Shown one piece after another: positions 9,747 through 18,001 of a DNA stretch of 64,000 nucleotides. The stretch is from Sterolibacterium sp. (GTDB lineage: Bacteria; Pseudomonadota; Gammaproteobacteria; Burkholderiales; Rhodocyclaceae). The DNA is taken from contig JAQTOA010000004.1 in NCBI GenBank assembly GCA_028713555.1, positions 186,001-250,000 on the forward strand, written 5' to 3'. Within the stretch, counting starts at the first letter, position 1. Each line of letters begins with the position of its first letter. The notes below the pieces were generated by a model. It searched no databases, was not told the origin of the DNA, and saw only the letters and a program-made list of their open reading frames with translations. The translations under genes and the position numbers were made by a program.

Positions 9747-10753
9747 GGGTTATTCTCTTTCGCCAATATTTTCAGAAAATCCCGATAGGCCAAGGCAATG
9801 CCTTCTCGCAAGCCAATCCTCGCTTTCCAGCCCAGCGAAGTCAGGAGTGATATGTCAAGCAACTTGCGGGGTGTCCCATCCGGCTTGTCGCTATCCCACG
9901 CGACAACGCCTGAGTATCCAACCACCGATTTTACGGTTTCGGTCAGTTCCCGGATTGTCAGGTCTTCCCCAGTCCCGATGTTGATCAAGGGTTGATCTCT
10001 GGCAATCAACCGGTCGTACTCGACGTCGGGCAAATTCATCAGAAAAGCGCAAGCATCCGCCAAGTCGTCGCTATACACAAATTCCCGTTTGGGGGAACCC
10101 GTACCCCATGCGGTCATTGTTGCATCCCCGCGCGTCTTGGCTTCATGGAATTTGCGAATCAGAGCCGGCAGGACATGACTGTTCTGCAAATCATAATTGT
10201 CGTTGGGGCCGTATGAATTGGTGGGCATTACCGCCAGATACCGAGTGCCATATTGCCGATTGTACGCACCACACATTTCAATGCCGCTGATCTTCGCCAC
10301 TGCATAAGGCCGGTTGCTGGCTTCCAGCGTTCCGCTCAATAGATATTCCTCACGCATCGGTTGAGGGCAATCGCGAGGATAGATACAGGACGATCCAAGG
10401 AATAGTAGCCGGCTGACGCCATAACGCCGCGCAGCTTCGATCACGTTGGTCTGGATGGACAGATTCGAATAAATGAAATCGCCCGGATAAGTGCTGTTGG
10501 CGTGTATCCCCCCGACCTTGGCCGCCGCCAGAAAAACATACTCCGGCCGCTCCCTCTCGAAAAACCGCATGACCGCCGATTGTTCAGTCAGATCCAGTTC
10601 GTTATGAGTACGCAACAGGATGCGGGGTTGATCAGAAGATAGACGACGCACCAGCGCAGACCCGACCAGGCCACGATGTCCCGCCACAAAAATTTTACCC
10701 AAGCTGTCCATGCTGTTTTTTAAAAGGCAAAACGGCACTCTTCTTCGATTCAC
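9743..10753 (-). CDS. fcl: GDP-L-fucose synthase
   Basis: Epimerase-reductase converting GDP-4-keto-6-deoxymannose to GDP-L-fucose. The NAD(P)-binding Rossmann opening is [16 protein letters not shown], the catalytic pair is in YAVAKISG, and the family segment [17 protein letters not shown] is present. From 10753 the protein is 336 residues and its ATG overlaps the gmd stop (ATGA), which favours translational coupling. An internal ATG at 10711 (MDSLGK) would give 322 residues, closer to the usual length, so the first 14 residues may be dispensable. Confidence 0.94.
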   Translation of the reverse strand: MNRRRVPFCLLKNSMDSLGKIFVAGHRGLVGSALVRRLSSDQPRILLRTHNELDLTEQSAVMRFFERERPEYVFLAAAKVGGIHANSTYPGDFIYSNLSIQTNVIEAARRYGVSRLLFLGSSCIYPRDCPQPMREEYLLSGTLEASNRPYAVAKISGIEMCGAYNRQYGTRYLAVMPTNSYGPNDNYDLQNSHVLPALIRKFHEAKTRGDATMTAWGTGSPKREFVYSDDLADACAFLMNLPDVEYDRLIARDQPLINIGTGEDLTIRELTETVKSVVGYSGVVAWDSDKPDGTPRKLLDISLLTSLGWKARIGLREGIALAYRDFLKILAKENNP

Positions 10754-11838
10754 TCATGTCGGTTAAAACTCTTGTAGCCATGATGTTTTATCAGTGCATC
10801 ACGCTCAGCCTCTTTGAGGTCTTCCCGTGCCATCTCTGCAACCAATTGCTTGAATGTGATCCTGGGAGTCCAACCCAACTTAGCCCGGGCCTTGCTCGCA
10901 TCACCGAGCAAGGTTTCTACTTCTGTGGGTCGAAAATAGCGAGGATCGACCTGTACTATACAGCGTCCATCACCATCGTAGCCCTTTTCTTCCACCCCAG
11001 AACCTTCCCAGCGCATGGTAATCCCCAACTCCGCCGCCGCGGCATCGACAAAATCTCGCACGCTATGCTGTTCGCCCGTGGCGATGACAAAGTCTTCGGG
11101 TTGGTCCTGCTGCAGCATCAGCCACTGGACTTCGATGTAATCCTTGGCATGCCCCCAGTCCCGCATGGCATTGAGATTACCCAGGTACAAACTGTCCTGC
11201 ATGCCCAGTTTGATGCGCGCCAGCGCCCGAGTGATCTTGCGGGTCACAAACGTTTCGCCGCGGACGGGCGACTCATGGTTGAATAGAATGCCATTGCAGG
11301 CATAGATGCCGTAGGCTTCACGGTAGTTAACAGTGATCCAATAGGCATACAGCTTGGCTACCGCATACGGAGAACGCGGGTAGAAGGGTGTGGTTTCCCG
11401 TTGGGGCGTTTCTTGCACCAACCCGTACAGTTCTGAAGTGGATGCCTGGTAGAAACGAGTCTTCTTCTCCAGTTCAAGGATGCGGATCGCCTCGAGAATC
11501 CGCAATGCGCCAAGCGCATCAGAATTCGCCGTGTACTCAGGCTCCTCGAATGACACCGCCACATGCGATTGGGCAGCCAGATTGTAGATCTCATCCGGCT
11601 GCACTTGCTGGATAATGCGAATCAGGCTGCTCGAATCCGTCAGGTCCCCGTGATGCAAAATTAAATGGACATCCTTTTCGTGCAAGTCCTGATACAAGTG
11701 ATCGATACGATCCGTGTTGAATAGCGACGTACGCCGTTTGATGCCATGGACCTGATACCCCTTGTTCAGTAAAAACTCGGCCAGATATGAGCCATCCTGT
11801 CCCGTAACTCCAGTTATCAATGCGACCTTGTTTGTCAC
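10750..11838 (-). CDS. gmd: GDP-mannose 4,6-dehydratase
   Basis: First gene of the GDP-fucose operon. It dehydrates GDP-mannose to GDP-4-keto-6-deoxymannose. The 362-residue protein starts [20 protein letters not shown] with the Rossmann glycine motif and has the catalytic [14 protein letters not shown] at 11838 was chosen because AAAGGAG stands 8 nt upstream; a TTG 27 nt further out lacks such a site. Product and pathway follow from the family and from fcl and manC downstream. Confidence 0.95.
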   Translation of the reverse strand: MTNKVALITGVTGQDGSYLAEFLLNKGYQVHGIKRRTSLFNTDRIDHLYQDLHEKDVHLILHHGDLTDSSSLIRIIQQVQPDEIYNLAAQSHVAVSFEEPEYTANSDALGALRILEAIRILELEKKTRFYQASTSELYGLVQETPQRETTPFYPRSPYAVAKLYAYWITVNYREAYGIYACNGILFNHESPVRGETFVTRKITRALARIKLGMQDSLYLGNLNAMRDWGHAKDYIEVQWLMLQQDQPEDFVIATGEQHSVRDFVDAAAAELGITMRWEGSGVEEKGYDGDGRCIVQVDPRYFRPTEVETLLGDASKARAKLGWTPRITFKQLVAEMAREDLKEAERDALIKHHGYKSFNRHE

Positions 11839-11896
11839 TGCAACAACTCCTTTGTCTGACTGCAAACCATCGGCTGACTAGCTACCGCAATAATCA

Positions 11897-12280
11897 TCAG
11901 GCTATTTTCTCATGGTTAACCTTAGGAACGTGATGTTTCAGCCTATCCGTGAGGACCTGCAAGCCGTCGTCCTTGAAATCGATGAACTCAAACCCGAGGC
12001 GAAAACAGGAGGTAGCCCCTGAATACACCGCGTACACCTGGCGTGCTTTGATTTCAATTACTCTTGGTAGATGATTCCGGTGTAACGGGGGTGGAGCCAA
12101 GAGAATAACCACTGGAGAAGGGCTAAATACATTGACGTGGGTAAGCATGGCCGTGCCGATCAACGACAGATCGTGGGTTCTGCCGTGATATGTGGGTTTA
12201 TGCTCCAGTTCATCGAAAATCAAGGCAATTTTCCATCGCACATGATATCGCTCAGCACTACGCTTATCTATTGGGGTCAT
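11897..12280 (-). CDS. PilZ-domain protein
   Basis: A 127-residue single-domain protein. It carries the two PilZ signatures for binding cyclic di-GMP: an arginine-rich N-terminal segment (KRSAERYHVRW) and the HDLSLIG loop (D/NxSxxG). PilZ proteins act as c-di-GMP receptors controlling motility, adhesion or exopolysaccharide. Its position beside the GDP-fucose genes would suit polysaccharide control, but that is inference. It is the last host gene before the prophage; its upstream region runs into the integration site. Confidence 0.75.
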   Translation of the reverse strand: MTPIDKRSAERYHVRWKIALIFDELEHKPTYHGRTHDLSLIGTAMLTHVNVFSPSPVVILLAPPPLHRNHLPRVIEIKARQVYAVYSGATSCFRLGFEFIDFKDDGLQVLTDRLKHHVPKVNHEKIA

Positions 12281-12336
12281 GTCGCTAAAAATAAAAAGAG
12301 GTCAGTGATTAACCATCACTAACCCCCTGATAAGAC

Positions 12337-12383
12337 TGGCGCGCCCGGAGAGATTCGAACTCCCGACTCCTTGGTTCGTAGCC
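12337..12383. repeat. attL: 47-bp copy of the tRNA-Arg 3' end
   Basis: These 47 bases are identical to 50641-50687 and correspond to the 3' CCA, acceptor, T arm and anticodon stem-loop of the tRNA-Arg on the right side. The identity stops abruptly after CGTAGCC. It is the left attachment site left by integrase, which keeps the tRNA gene intact at the other end. Confidence 0.93.
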
Positions 12384-12475
12384 TACCGAGAGCGCAGGAC
12401 ACCTACATAAATCAACCACTTGGAACCGCTCGTTGCAAGCATTCCGCCCGGTTGAGTTGTTTGGCGCCCAATAAG

Positions 12476-12494
12476 TCGCGCAATAGTCGCGCAA
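12476..12494 (+). promoter_or_regulatory. Integrase arm-type repeats, left
   Basis: Two direct copies of TCGCGCAA, 11 bp apart (12476-12483, 12487-12494), about 95 bp inside attL. The same octamer pair lies inside attR. Paired repeats at both ends fit arm-binding sites of a lambda-type tyrosine recombinase. Confidence 0.6.
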
Positions 12495-12614
12495 AAATCA
12501 CACACCGTCACCAACTGCGATAGCAGAACCGCTCGCGGCATTATAGCAGTGAGTTCCAACGCGCGCATGTGCCCGCGCGCGTGATGTGGGCGCAATGATT
12601 CAAAAAAGTGGGGC

Positions 12615-12911
12615 CTTCGGAAAAAGGTAACAAAGGTAACTTGTATAAGAAGTGAGGCGCAACATTAGACGAAACAAGGGTCTAAGACAAATAGATATAG
12701 GTAATTTAATAGTAACTCTATGGTGATGTCGTTACCCTTTCAGACCGTCACATTTAACAAAATCAATAATCCATTTAATCAGTACGTTGCATAGACATTA
12801 CCTTTTTTGTTACCTGAAGTTACCCTTCATGGGTAATGCTCAACGCATTAATAAAACAATAACTTAGATGCATATCATGGTGCTGATTACCTTCGTTACC
12901 ATTTTCCGAAG
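12615..12911. other. Iteron-rich inverted repeat region, candidate replication origin
   Basis: This AT-rich island in otherwise GC-rich prophage DNA has about ten copies of GTTACC/ATTACC or their complements, at 12626, 12635, 12700, 12731, 12797, 12809, 12819, 12832, 12886 and 12895. The two outermost pairs sit in a 26-bp inverted repeat (12615-12640 against 12886-12911) with 3 mismatches. Iterons around an AT-rich centre are typical of origins used by P4-like replication proteins; the prophage encodes a zinc-finger primase-helicase that could bind them. No gene is seen in 12384-13249. Confidence 0.55.
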
Positions 12912-13055
12912 CTCAAACCGGAAAGCGGCCCCTACCAGAGGGTGATCTACCCCCTGCCCTAATCCGCATACCTAGAGCGCATGCGTTTGCAGCGCGCCCT
13001 AGGCCGATCTGTCGCCCAGGAAGTCCTGTCGTAGCGCCGATCCGGCGTCTGCCTG

Positions 13056-13164
13056 CACATGCACAATTTCAACCCTATAAAGCGGGCAGGCGAGGCGGGG
13101 TCCCGACCGCGCGCTGGAGGGGAAGGTGACCCGGTTTTGTGCATGTGGCGGGCGCGAGGCGGGG
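13056..13164. other. Candidate cos (packaging) site
   Basis: GGCGAGGCGGGG at 13089-13100 matches the first 12 bases of the P2 cohesive end as I recall it. An 11-bp part, GCGAGGCGGGG, repeats at 13154-13164. The first copy lies inside an exact 11-bp inverted repeat, CACATGCACAA (13056-13066) and TTGTGCATGTG (13137-13147). In P2, cos is at the Q-P end of the map, and Q and P are the nearest structural genes here, with only the BRO cassette in between. Confidence 0.5.
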
Positions 13165-13249
13165 CGCAGTGAGGCGATCGGGATGCGGCTGGGGTGTCGT
13201 GGTGGGTGCGGCTACGGGCCTGCTATGGGCTGGAAACAAGAAACGGCAC

Positions 13250-13278
13250 TTGACATGCGCCGAGGCCGGCAGGATACT
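13250..13278 (+). promoter_or_regulatory. Promoter of BRO-antirepressor leader
   Basis: TTGACA (13250-13255), a 17-bp spacer and GATACT (13273-13278). The start would be near 13285, leaving a leader of about 168 nt before the BRO gene. The right-end leader has the same design, and both begin TTGACATG. Confidence 0.7.
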
Positions 13279-13284
13279 GGCGAC

Positions 13285-13410
13285 TCTCAAGCACAAGCTG
13301 TACCCCGCCCAGTCAGGCGGGTTTGTCGTTTCTGCTCTGCCGATTTTGGGTGGAGCGTCGGGTAGCCGCGAGGCCCCGACGGACTTGTGCCGTGAGAGCG
13401 CTCCGCCCTC
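13285..13410 (+). ncRNA. C4/CI-like antisense RNA in BRO leader
   Basis: Structured leader in four parts. CACAAG (13292-13297) stands just after the start. Next comes an early terminator. A folded core follows, with stems CGTCGGG/CCCGACG and GGAGCG/CGCTCC and the hairpin ACGG-ACTTGTG-CCGT (loop 13383-13389). Then come the target bases. Loop CTTGTG is complementary to the upstream CACAAG and to CACAAG at 13438-13443, which merges into the AAGGAGG ribosome site of the BRO gene. This is the logic of P1 C4 RNA and P4 CI RNA. The core also shares ATTTTGGG-GGAGCG-like bases with the right-end leader. Processing ends are not visible. Confidence 0.55.
13304..13324 (+). terminator. Early terminator in BRO leader
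   Basis: CCCGCC and GGCGGG form a stem with a 6-nt loop, followed by TTTGTCGTTT. It lies between the first target motif and the antisense loop, as in P4-type leaders where RNA pairing sets termination. Confidence 0.6.
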
Positions 13411-13452
13411 CCCGCTTGCGGTGGGTAAATTCTCAATCACAAGGAGGCCATC

Positions 13453-14298
13453 ATGGCTAATTCAAACCAGACCGGCTCGGTGCTCGCGTTTCACGAAACC
13501 GAGTTCGATGTCGTCGATATTCACAACGTGCCGTGGTTAAGGGTAAACCAAATCGGTTTAGCCTTGAGTTACAAAAACCCCGATCTTTCCGTCAGCAAGC
13601 TATTCCGCGAGAACGCCGACGAATTCACCGAAGAGATGACCCGGCTCGTCGAACTTGACACCGCCGGAGGCCGCCAGCAGGTACGCATCTTCTCGCCGCG
13701 CGGCTGCTATCTAATCGGTATGCTGGCCCGTACCGAGCGGGCAAAAGAGTTTCGCAAGTGGGTGCTGGACGTGCTGGAGGGTCGCCAAGTCCCGCGCGAG
13801 ATGATGGGACGGGGCGTGGTCTCGATCAATCAGCAGATTGCGGCCCACCCGCGGCGCTTGGCACTGCTCAAGGAACTGCACAAGACCACCGATCCGGCGC
13901 TGCGCCGGGCGATCCATGAGCAACTCGACCATGCGTCGCGGCTACTGGGGCTGTCGACGCCGGCGCTGGCCGACATCGGCCAGGATGCCCGCCCGGACTG
14001 CGAAAGTCCCGTCCTTGAAGAATTTTGGGACATCTTCGACACCCTTCAGAACCTCTCGGGCGGCAAGCTCAACCACGCCCGCGGCAGCGGCCTGATCTCC
14101 TTCAACCTGCCGCAGATGCGCGCGGCCGCGGCGGCGGCGAAACTCAAACTACCCGATTTATCGGAACTGCGTCACTTGCTAAAGGCGTGCCGCTCGCCGC
14201 GTTTTATCGATATCAAGACAGTGAATAGCCGTATTTCCCAAGAGTCGGTGAAATGCTGGGTATTCGAGCCTCTTGATGCCGATGGTCAGGAGGGTTGA
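13453..14298 (+). CDS. BRO-N antirepressor with shared C-terminal modules
   Basis: 281 residues. Residues 1-112 form a BRO-N domain (VVDIHNVPWLRVNQIG, FSPRGCYLIGMLART), found in phage antirepressors. Residues 125-176 (RRAIHEQLDHASRLLGLSTP) match a segment of the P22_AR-type protein at 40434 and, more weakly, of Rha at 48030. Residues 187-272 (EEFWDIFDTLQN to VKCWVF) match the C-termini of the 40434 protein and of the primase. A strong AAGGAGG precedes the ATG and is itself a predicted target of the leader RNA. It heads a three-gene cassette. An antirepressor role is known for the family; the target here is inferred. Confidence 0.82.
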   Translation: MANSNQTGSVLAFHETEFDVVDIHNVPWLRVNQIGLALSYKNPDLSVSKLFRENADEFTEEMTRLVELDTAGGRQQVRIFSPRGCYLIGMLARTERAKEFRKWVLDVLEGRQVPREMMGRGVVSINQQIAAHPRRLALLKELHKTTDPALRRAIHEQLDHASRLLGLSTPALADIGQDARPDCESPVLEEFWDIFDTLQNLSGGKLNHARGSGLISFNLPQMRAAAAAAKLKLPDLSELRHLLKACRSPRFIDIKTVNSRISQESVKCWVFEPLDADGQEG

Positions 14299-14301
14299 GC
14301 C

Positions 14302-14580
14302 ATGGCCATCATGCCCACACCCGTCCTTGCGTCCACACGCGCCCATCGCCCGCTTCGGGCATTCTCTGTCACCGTCGGCACCGAAGGCCAGAAGCTTGAG
14401 TTCACGGCCCTCGCGCCCAGCAAAGGCCAAGCGCTCGCCATAGCCCTCGACCAGGCCCCTGAGGGGTTCGCGGTCTGTATCAGCGTGCGCCCCCACGGCC
14501 TGCCGGAATTCGCCGTCAAGCGCGCCGGCATCCACGATGAATTGGTCGGCCAGCTCGTTTATGCCGATGTGCTCGGATAA
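14302..14580 (+). CDS. Small P4-type (Ash/Icd-like) protein, left copy
   Basis: 92 residues starting 3 nt after the BRO stop. The N-terminal pattern (threonine/arginine-rich, then RPLRAFSVTV, then a short beta-rich domain ending in a hydrophobic SVRPHGL) resembles the 70-residue protein at 48611 in the right cassette (RPLRGFSITL). Small proteins in this position of P4-like elements are often called Ash or Icd-like and some affect host cell division. That link rests on position and style, not on a catalytic motif. Confidence 0.6.
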   Translation: MAIMPTPVLASTRAHRPLRAFSVTVGTEGQKLEFTALAPSKGQALAIALDQAPEGFAVCISVRPHGLPEFAVKRAGIHDELVGQLVYADVLG

Positions 14581-14590
14581 GGGGGCCGCC

Positions 14591-14953
14591 ATGACGACGA
14601 AGAAAAACATGCCCACCAGCTGGACGCCAGCCACCCCGACGCCCGAGATGCTCCAGGCCGTGTTCGCCACGCTACGCGAACTGGGCTGGCGCCCGGATAC
14701 CGAGCCAAAGCGCTGCCCGCCACCGCTGCCGCCCGGCAAGAAACCGCCGGCGCCGACCAAGACCCAGATCGAGGCGGTGTTCGCCCTGGCCCGTGAACTG
14801 GGCTGGACAAATCTCTCTCCGTGGTTCATGGACTTGGTTGTCGCCGTCCGCAGAACCGACGAACGGGGCCGGGACATCATCATGCGTACCGCCAAAGCCA
14901 TCGCCCGCGACTACCCGTGGCGCGATGGCGTGCCGTACAACATGCAGGAATAG
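14591..14953 (+). CDS. Conserved phage protein, left copy of duplicated gene
   Basis: 120 residues with two similar helical segments, LQAVFATLRELGWRP and IEAVFALARELGW, so it is itself an internal duplication, followed by LSPWFMDLVVAVRRTDERG and RDYPWRDGVPY. It is nearly identical in protein and DNA to the 120-residue gene at 48834; only scattered, mostly silent changes are seen. The ATG at 14591 follows an AAGGGGG site. Function unknown. It closes the left cassette and converges with the portal gene 29 nt away. Confidence 0.75.
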   Translation: MTTKKNMPTSWTPATPTPEMLQAVFATLRELGWRPDTEPKRCPPPLPPGKKPPAPTKTQIEAVFALARELGWTNLSPWFMDLVVAVRRTDERGRDIIMRTAKAIARDYPWRDGVPYNMQE

Positions 14954-14982
14954 TCGAGTGAATCGGTGGCTGTGTCAGGTGG

Positions 14983-16080
14983 TTACGCCCCTGGCACAGT
15001 CGCCGCCTGTTTCGCCAGGGTGTAGGGCTCAAACTTGACGACCTCCTCGCCGAGCCACTCGTTGAGTTCCAGGAAGCGCGCCTGTAGCGGCTGTATCTCG
15101 TTGGCATCGAACACCATCGCGGCCTTCTCGGCGTCGCCGAAAGTGCTGTTCTGCTGGGGCATGATTCCCATCAGTTGGGGCGGCACGCGATGCGCGGCGA
15201 GTTGGTCGTCGCGGGTCACATTCTTGATGTTGGTAAACTCGTCCTTGGCCGCGACCTCGGCCACCGGGATAATCTGGATCCCGTCTTTCTTCCCGTTCGG
15301 CGCGTACATGAAGAGGTTGCGGAAATTGCCTGGCCCCTTGGAATTCTTCAACGCCTCGCGAAGCTTGGTGACATCGGCCTCCTGCTGCGCGGCATCTGTC
15401 ATGTAGAGGATGAACCCGGCATGGCTGCCGTTCTTGTAGTAGCGCCGGCGGAACAGCGTGGCCGACTCGTTGAGCCAGGCCGAATGCAGCGCCGGAATGT
15501 AGTCGGGTAGACCGTAGATCTCCTGATTGATGTCCGGCTCCATCAAGTGAAACATCTTGCCCTTGGGGAACTCATGCTCCTGCAGCCAGCCCTGGACGAA
15601 CCAATAGGTGTCGAGATCCGCCCCGCGGCGGACGTAGCGACCAAGAGCCGGCTCGAGGCTCATCACCCTGCCGGAACGCGCATCGCGCCGCTCGAGATAA
15701 CCATTGCCTAGCACCAGATAATCCAGCACCCAGCGAGAAAACGCCGTGCGCGTCAGCAGCGGGTGCGGGATGAAAGTCGACACCAGCACGTTGCGCTTGA
15801 CGATGATGGCGCTGGCATGATGCACGGCTGAACGGTAGCTCTTGGCCAGGCCATCCATGGAGATCGGCGGCTCGTACCATTTGCCCATGAGAGGGCACTC
15901 CAGGTATTCGAGGATCTCGCGCGCGTCGAGCACGGCCTCGGGATCGCCGAAGGTAAAGGCCTCAATGTGTGGCTCGGCTGGCTTGACTGCGGTAGCAGGC
16001 GGGGCTGGCCACGGTTCGGGAGCTGTGGCCACGGCTGCACTGTGACCGAATGTGCTATTGCGGTGTTTTCTTTTGCTCAT
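14983..16080 (-). CDS. Q: Phage portal protein (P2 GpQ family)
   Basis: Dodecameric portal at the capsid vertex through which DNA enters and to which the tail attaches. 365 residues, close to P2 Q. Family segments include REILEYLECPLMGKWYEPP, SAVHHASAIIVKRN, LDYLVLGNGYLERR and the C-terminal VPPQLMGIMPQQNSTFGD. I start at MSKRKHRN (16080), where GGAG precedes and the ATG overlaps the terminase stop (TGATG); a longer frame to 16161 lies inside the terminase gene. It pairs with P in one leftward operon, as in P2. Confidence 0.95.
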   Translation of the reverse strand: MSKRKHRNSTFGHSAAVATAPEPWPAPPATAVKPAEPHIEAFTFGDPEAVLDAREILEYLECPLMGKWYEPPISMDGLAKSYRSAVHHASAIIVKRNVLVSTFIPHPLLTRTAFSRWVLDYLVLGNGYLERRDARSGRVMSLEPALGRYVRRGADLDTYWFVQGWLQEHEFPKGKMFHLMEPDINQEIYGLPDYIPALHSAWLNESATLFRRRYYKNGSHAGFILYMTDAAQQEADVTKLREALKNSKGPGNFRNLFMYAPNGKKDGIQIIPVAEVAAKDEFTNIKNVTRDDQLAAHRVPPQLMGIMPQQNSTFGDAEKAAMVFDANEIQPLQARFLELNEWLGEEVVKFEPYTLAKQAATVPGA

Positions 16081-17858
16081 CAGTAAATCTCCATGATGTT
16101 GGTATTGCGCACGGTCTGTCCCTCGAGCGGCTCGTTCGCCAGGGCATGCATGCAGGCCCACGCCAGGTCGGCGTGGCTGATTTCATCGGAGCGGCTGGCC
16201 TCGAAAGTCACTTGCCGGCCGCTGGCGGTGGTGGTCTTGCGGATCGCCATGAAAGACTGCGCCAGGTCATTCCATCCGGCGTCGAACTCCAGCCGGCCCT
16301 TGGTGATGATGTCCTTGGCCTTCAGCACCAAGCGCACCTTGACGTCCGGGTTGTAGGTGAAAGCCGTGACGCCCGGGAAGAACTGCTTGACGAGCTGGAA
16401 GACGCCCTGGCCGATGCCGGTCACATCGATGCCGATGTAGGTGACGTTGTAGCGCTCGGTGATTTTGCGGATGGCCTCGGCCTGGGCCTCGAAATCCATG
16501 CCGCGCCACTGGTGCTTTTCGAGAATGCGGAACTTTCCCCCGGGCACCGCCGGCGGCGCCATCACAATGCAGCCGCAATTGTCGCCAGTGTGCGACGGGT
16601 CGTAGCCGATCCACACCTCGCGGTAACCGAACGGGCGCTCTGCAAAAGTCTTGACGTCGTCCCACACCACCCACGAATCGACCATGCAGCGCTGCATTTC
16701 GGAAAGCGGAAATACCGACATCGAATCGTCGATAAACATGCAGCGGAACAGATTCTCGAACTCGGCCGGCCCGTATTCCAGTAGAAGCTGCTCAAGATCG
16801 AACAGCGTGCAGCCGCCGGCCAGCGCATCCTCGATCGTGACGATCTGGCGCCACTGACCATCGCCGCAATGCATGCCCTTGGCCAGCGCCGTGTGCGAAA
16901 TATCGACCTGCACGCGCTGGTCCTTCGGACGCCCCTTGTTGAACAGCGCCCCAGTCCAGAACGGGTAGGCATCATGCAGCAGTGACGAAGGCGTTGAAAA
17001 GTAAGTCTGCCGCCAGTGCCGATGCGCCGCCATGCCCGAGGCCACCTTGCGTAGTTCCTGGAACTTCTGAATCCAGAAATACTCGTCGATGTAGAGGTTG
17101 CCGTGATAGCTCTGCGCCGTGCGGCTGTTGGTGCCGAGAAAATGGAGCTGCGCGTCGTTGGGCAGGATGATCGGATCGCCGCGCAGCTCGATGCCGGCAG
17201 CATCGCTGGCGAACTGCTGAATGTACTGCTTGAAAACGTGCGCCTGCGCCTTTGAAGCCGACAGGAAAATCTGATTTCGCGCCGTGCGTAGCGCGTCGTC
17301 CAGCGCCTCGCGGCCGAAGTACCAGGTCGCTCCGATCTGCCGGCTCTTGAGAATGTCGCGGATTCGCTCTTCAAGCCCGGCGTCATACCAGACCTTCTGA
17401 TAATCGAACAGAGAGTCGATAAACGCCTCGTGCAGCCGCTGCTGCTGCTCTTCGCTGAAATCGTTCTTCGTCGGCTTTTTGCGCATGCTGATATTGCGAT
17501 TGGCGACCTTCGGGTTGAGGTCCGCCTCGTTGCCGCCGCCGTTGAACTTGCGCACCCGGGCGGCGCGCTCCAACTGTCGGCCGAGCAGGTCGATCTCCTT
17601 GAAGTCGGCGCCGGACTTGATGTCCTTCGCCACCAGGTGAATCAGCCGCGCCTCGATGGCATCCTCGACGCGATCAAGCGGGTGCGTTTCATTCCACTTG
17701 TCGCGGCGTTTCCAACTCGATATCGTGCCCGGCTTTACGCCCAGCTCGTTGGCGATGTACGAAATCTTGTAACCCTGCCAATACAGCGTGCGGGCGCGCC
17801 TGCGCGGATCTTGCGCATCGGCTTCGATCTTCAAAGCGGGGTCGACTGCCATGTCCAT
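16080..17858 (-). CDS. P: Terminase large (ATPase) subunit (P2 GpP family)
   Basis: Motor that packages DNA into the prohead. About 592 residues. An N-terminal helix-turn-helix (ISYIANELGVKPGTISSWKRR) recognises DNA. The ATPase region carries the Walker-A-like LKSRQIGATWYFGREAL, and the nuclease-like half carries WIGYDPSHTGDNCG and YIGIDVTGIGQGVF. ATG at 17858 (MDMAVDP) is chosen; ATG at 17852 and an upstream frame to 17882 are alternatives. The activator dyad at 17905-17923 stands upstream in the divergent gap and would place transcription start almost at this codon. Confidence 0.94.
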   Translation of the reverse strand: MDMAVDPALKIEADAQDPRRRARTLYWQGYKISYIANELGVKPGTISSWKRRDKWNETHPLDRVEDAIEARLIHLVAKDIKSGADFKEIDLLGRQLERAARVRKFNGGGNEADLNPKVANRNISMRKKPTKNDFSEEQQQRLHEAFIDSLFDYQKVWYDAGLEERIRDILKSRQIGATWYFGREALDDALRTARNQIFLSASKAQAHVFKQYIQQFASDAAGIELRGDPIILPNDAQLHFLGTNSRTAQSYHGNLYIDEYFWIQKFQELRKVASGMAAHRHWRQTYFSTPSSLLHDAYPFWTGALFNKGRPKDQRVQVDISHTALAKGMHCGDGQWRQIVTIEDALAGGCTLFDLEQLLLEYGPAEFENLFRCMFIDDSMSVFPLSEMQRCMVDSWVVWDDVKTFAERPFGYREVWIGYDPSHTGDNCGCIVMAPPAVPGGKFRILEKHQWRGMDFEAQAEAIRKITERYNVTYIGIDVTGIGQGVFQLVKQFFPGVTAFTYNPDVKVRLVLKAKDIITKGRLEFDAGWNDLAQSFMAIRKTTTASGRQVTFEASRSDEISHADLAWACMHALANEPLEGQTVRNTNIMEIY

Positions 17859-17904
17859 GCGCGAAGTCTGCCCACCGCGCACCCCCCGCCCTAGCTGGCG
17901 ACGT

Positions 17905-17923
17905 TGTAAAACGCCCTCTTACA
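17905..17923. promoter_or_regulatory. Late activator (Ogr-type) box between P and O
   Basis: Dyad TGTAA-N9-TTACA of 19 bp. The same pattern occurs before V (24369) and FI (30557), the three places where P2 late operons begin. The P2 family activator Ogr binds a TGT/ACA dyad centred near -55. Being symmetric, this copy may serve both P-Q and O-N-M. Confidence 0.72.
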
Positions 17924-18001
17924 TCTGTCCGGCATTGCCTCTGCGCGCGCGTCCGCCGACCATGCGCCTGTCAATTTCGCCACCAGCACGAGGGACAGGA
18001 C

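Noticed and set aside
12304-12320. AGTGAT/ATCACT hairpin upstream of the PilZ gene
   Set aside because: A 6-bp dyad without promoter or terminator context; may be an operator, but nothing supports it.
13139-13540. A 133-codon plus-strand frame across the BRO leader
   Set aside because: It spans the promoter, terminator hairpin and antisense RNA and overlaps the start of BRO; the translated product is basic low-complexity sequence. The RNA interpretation explains the region better.
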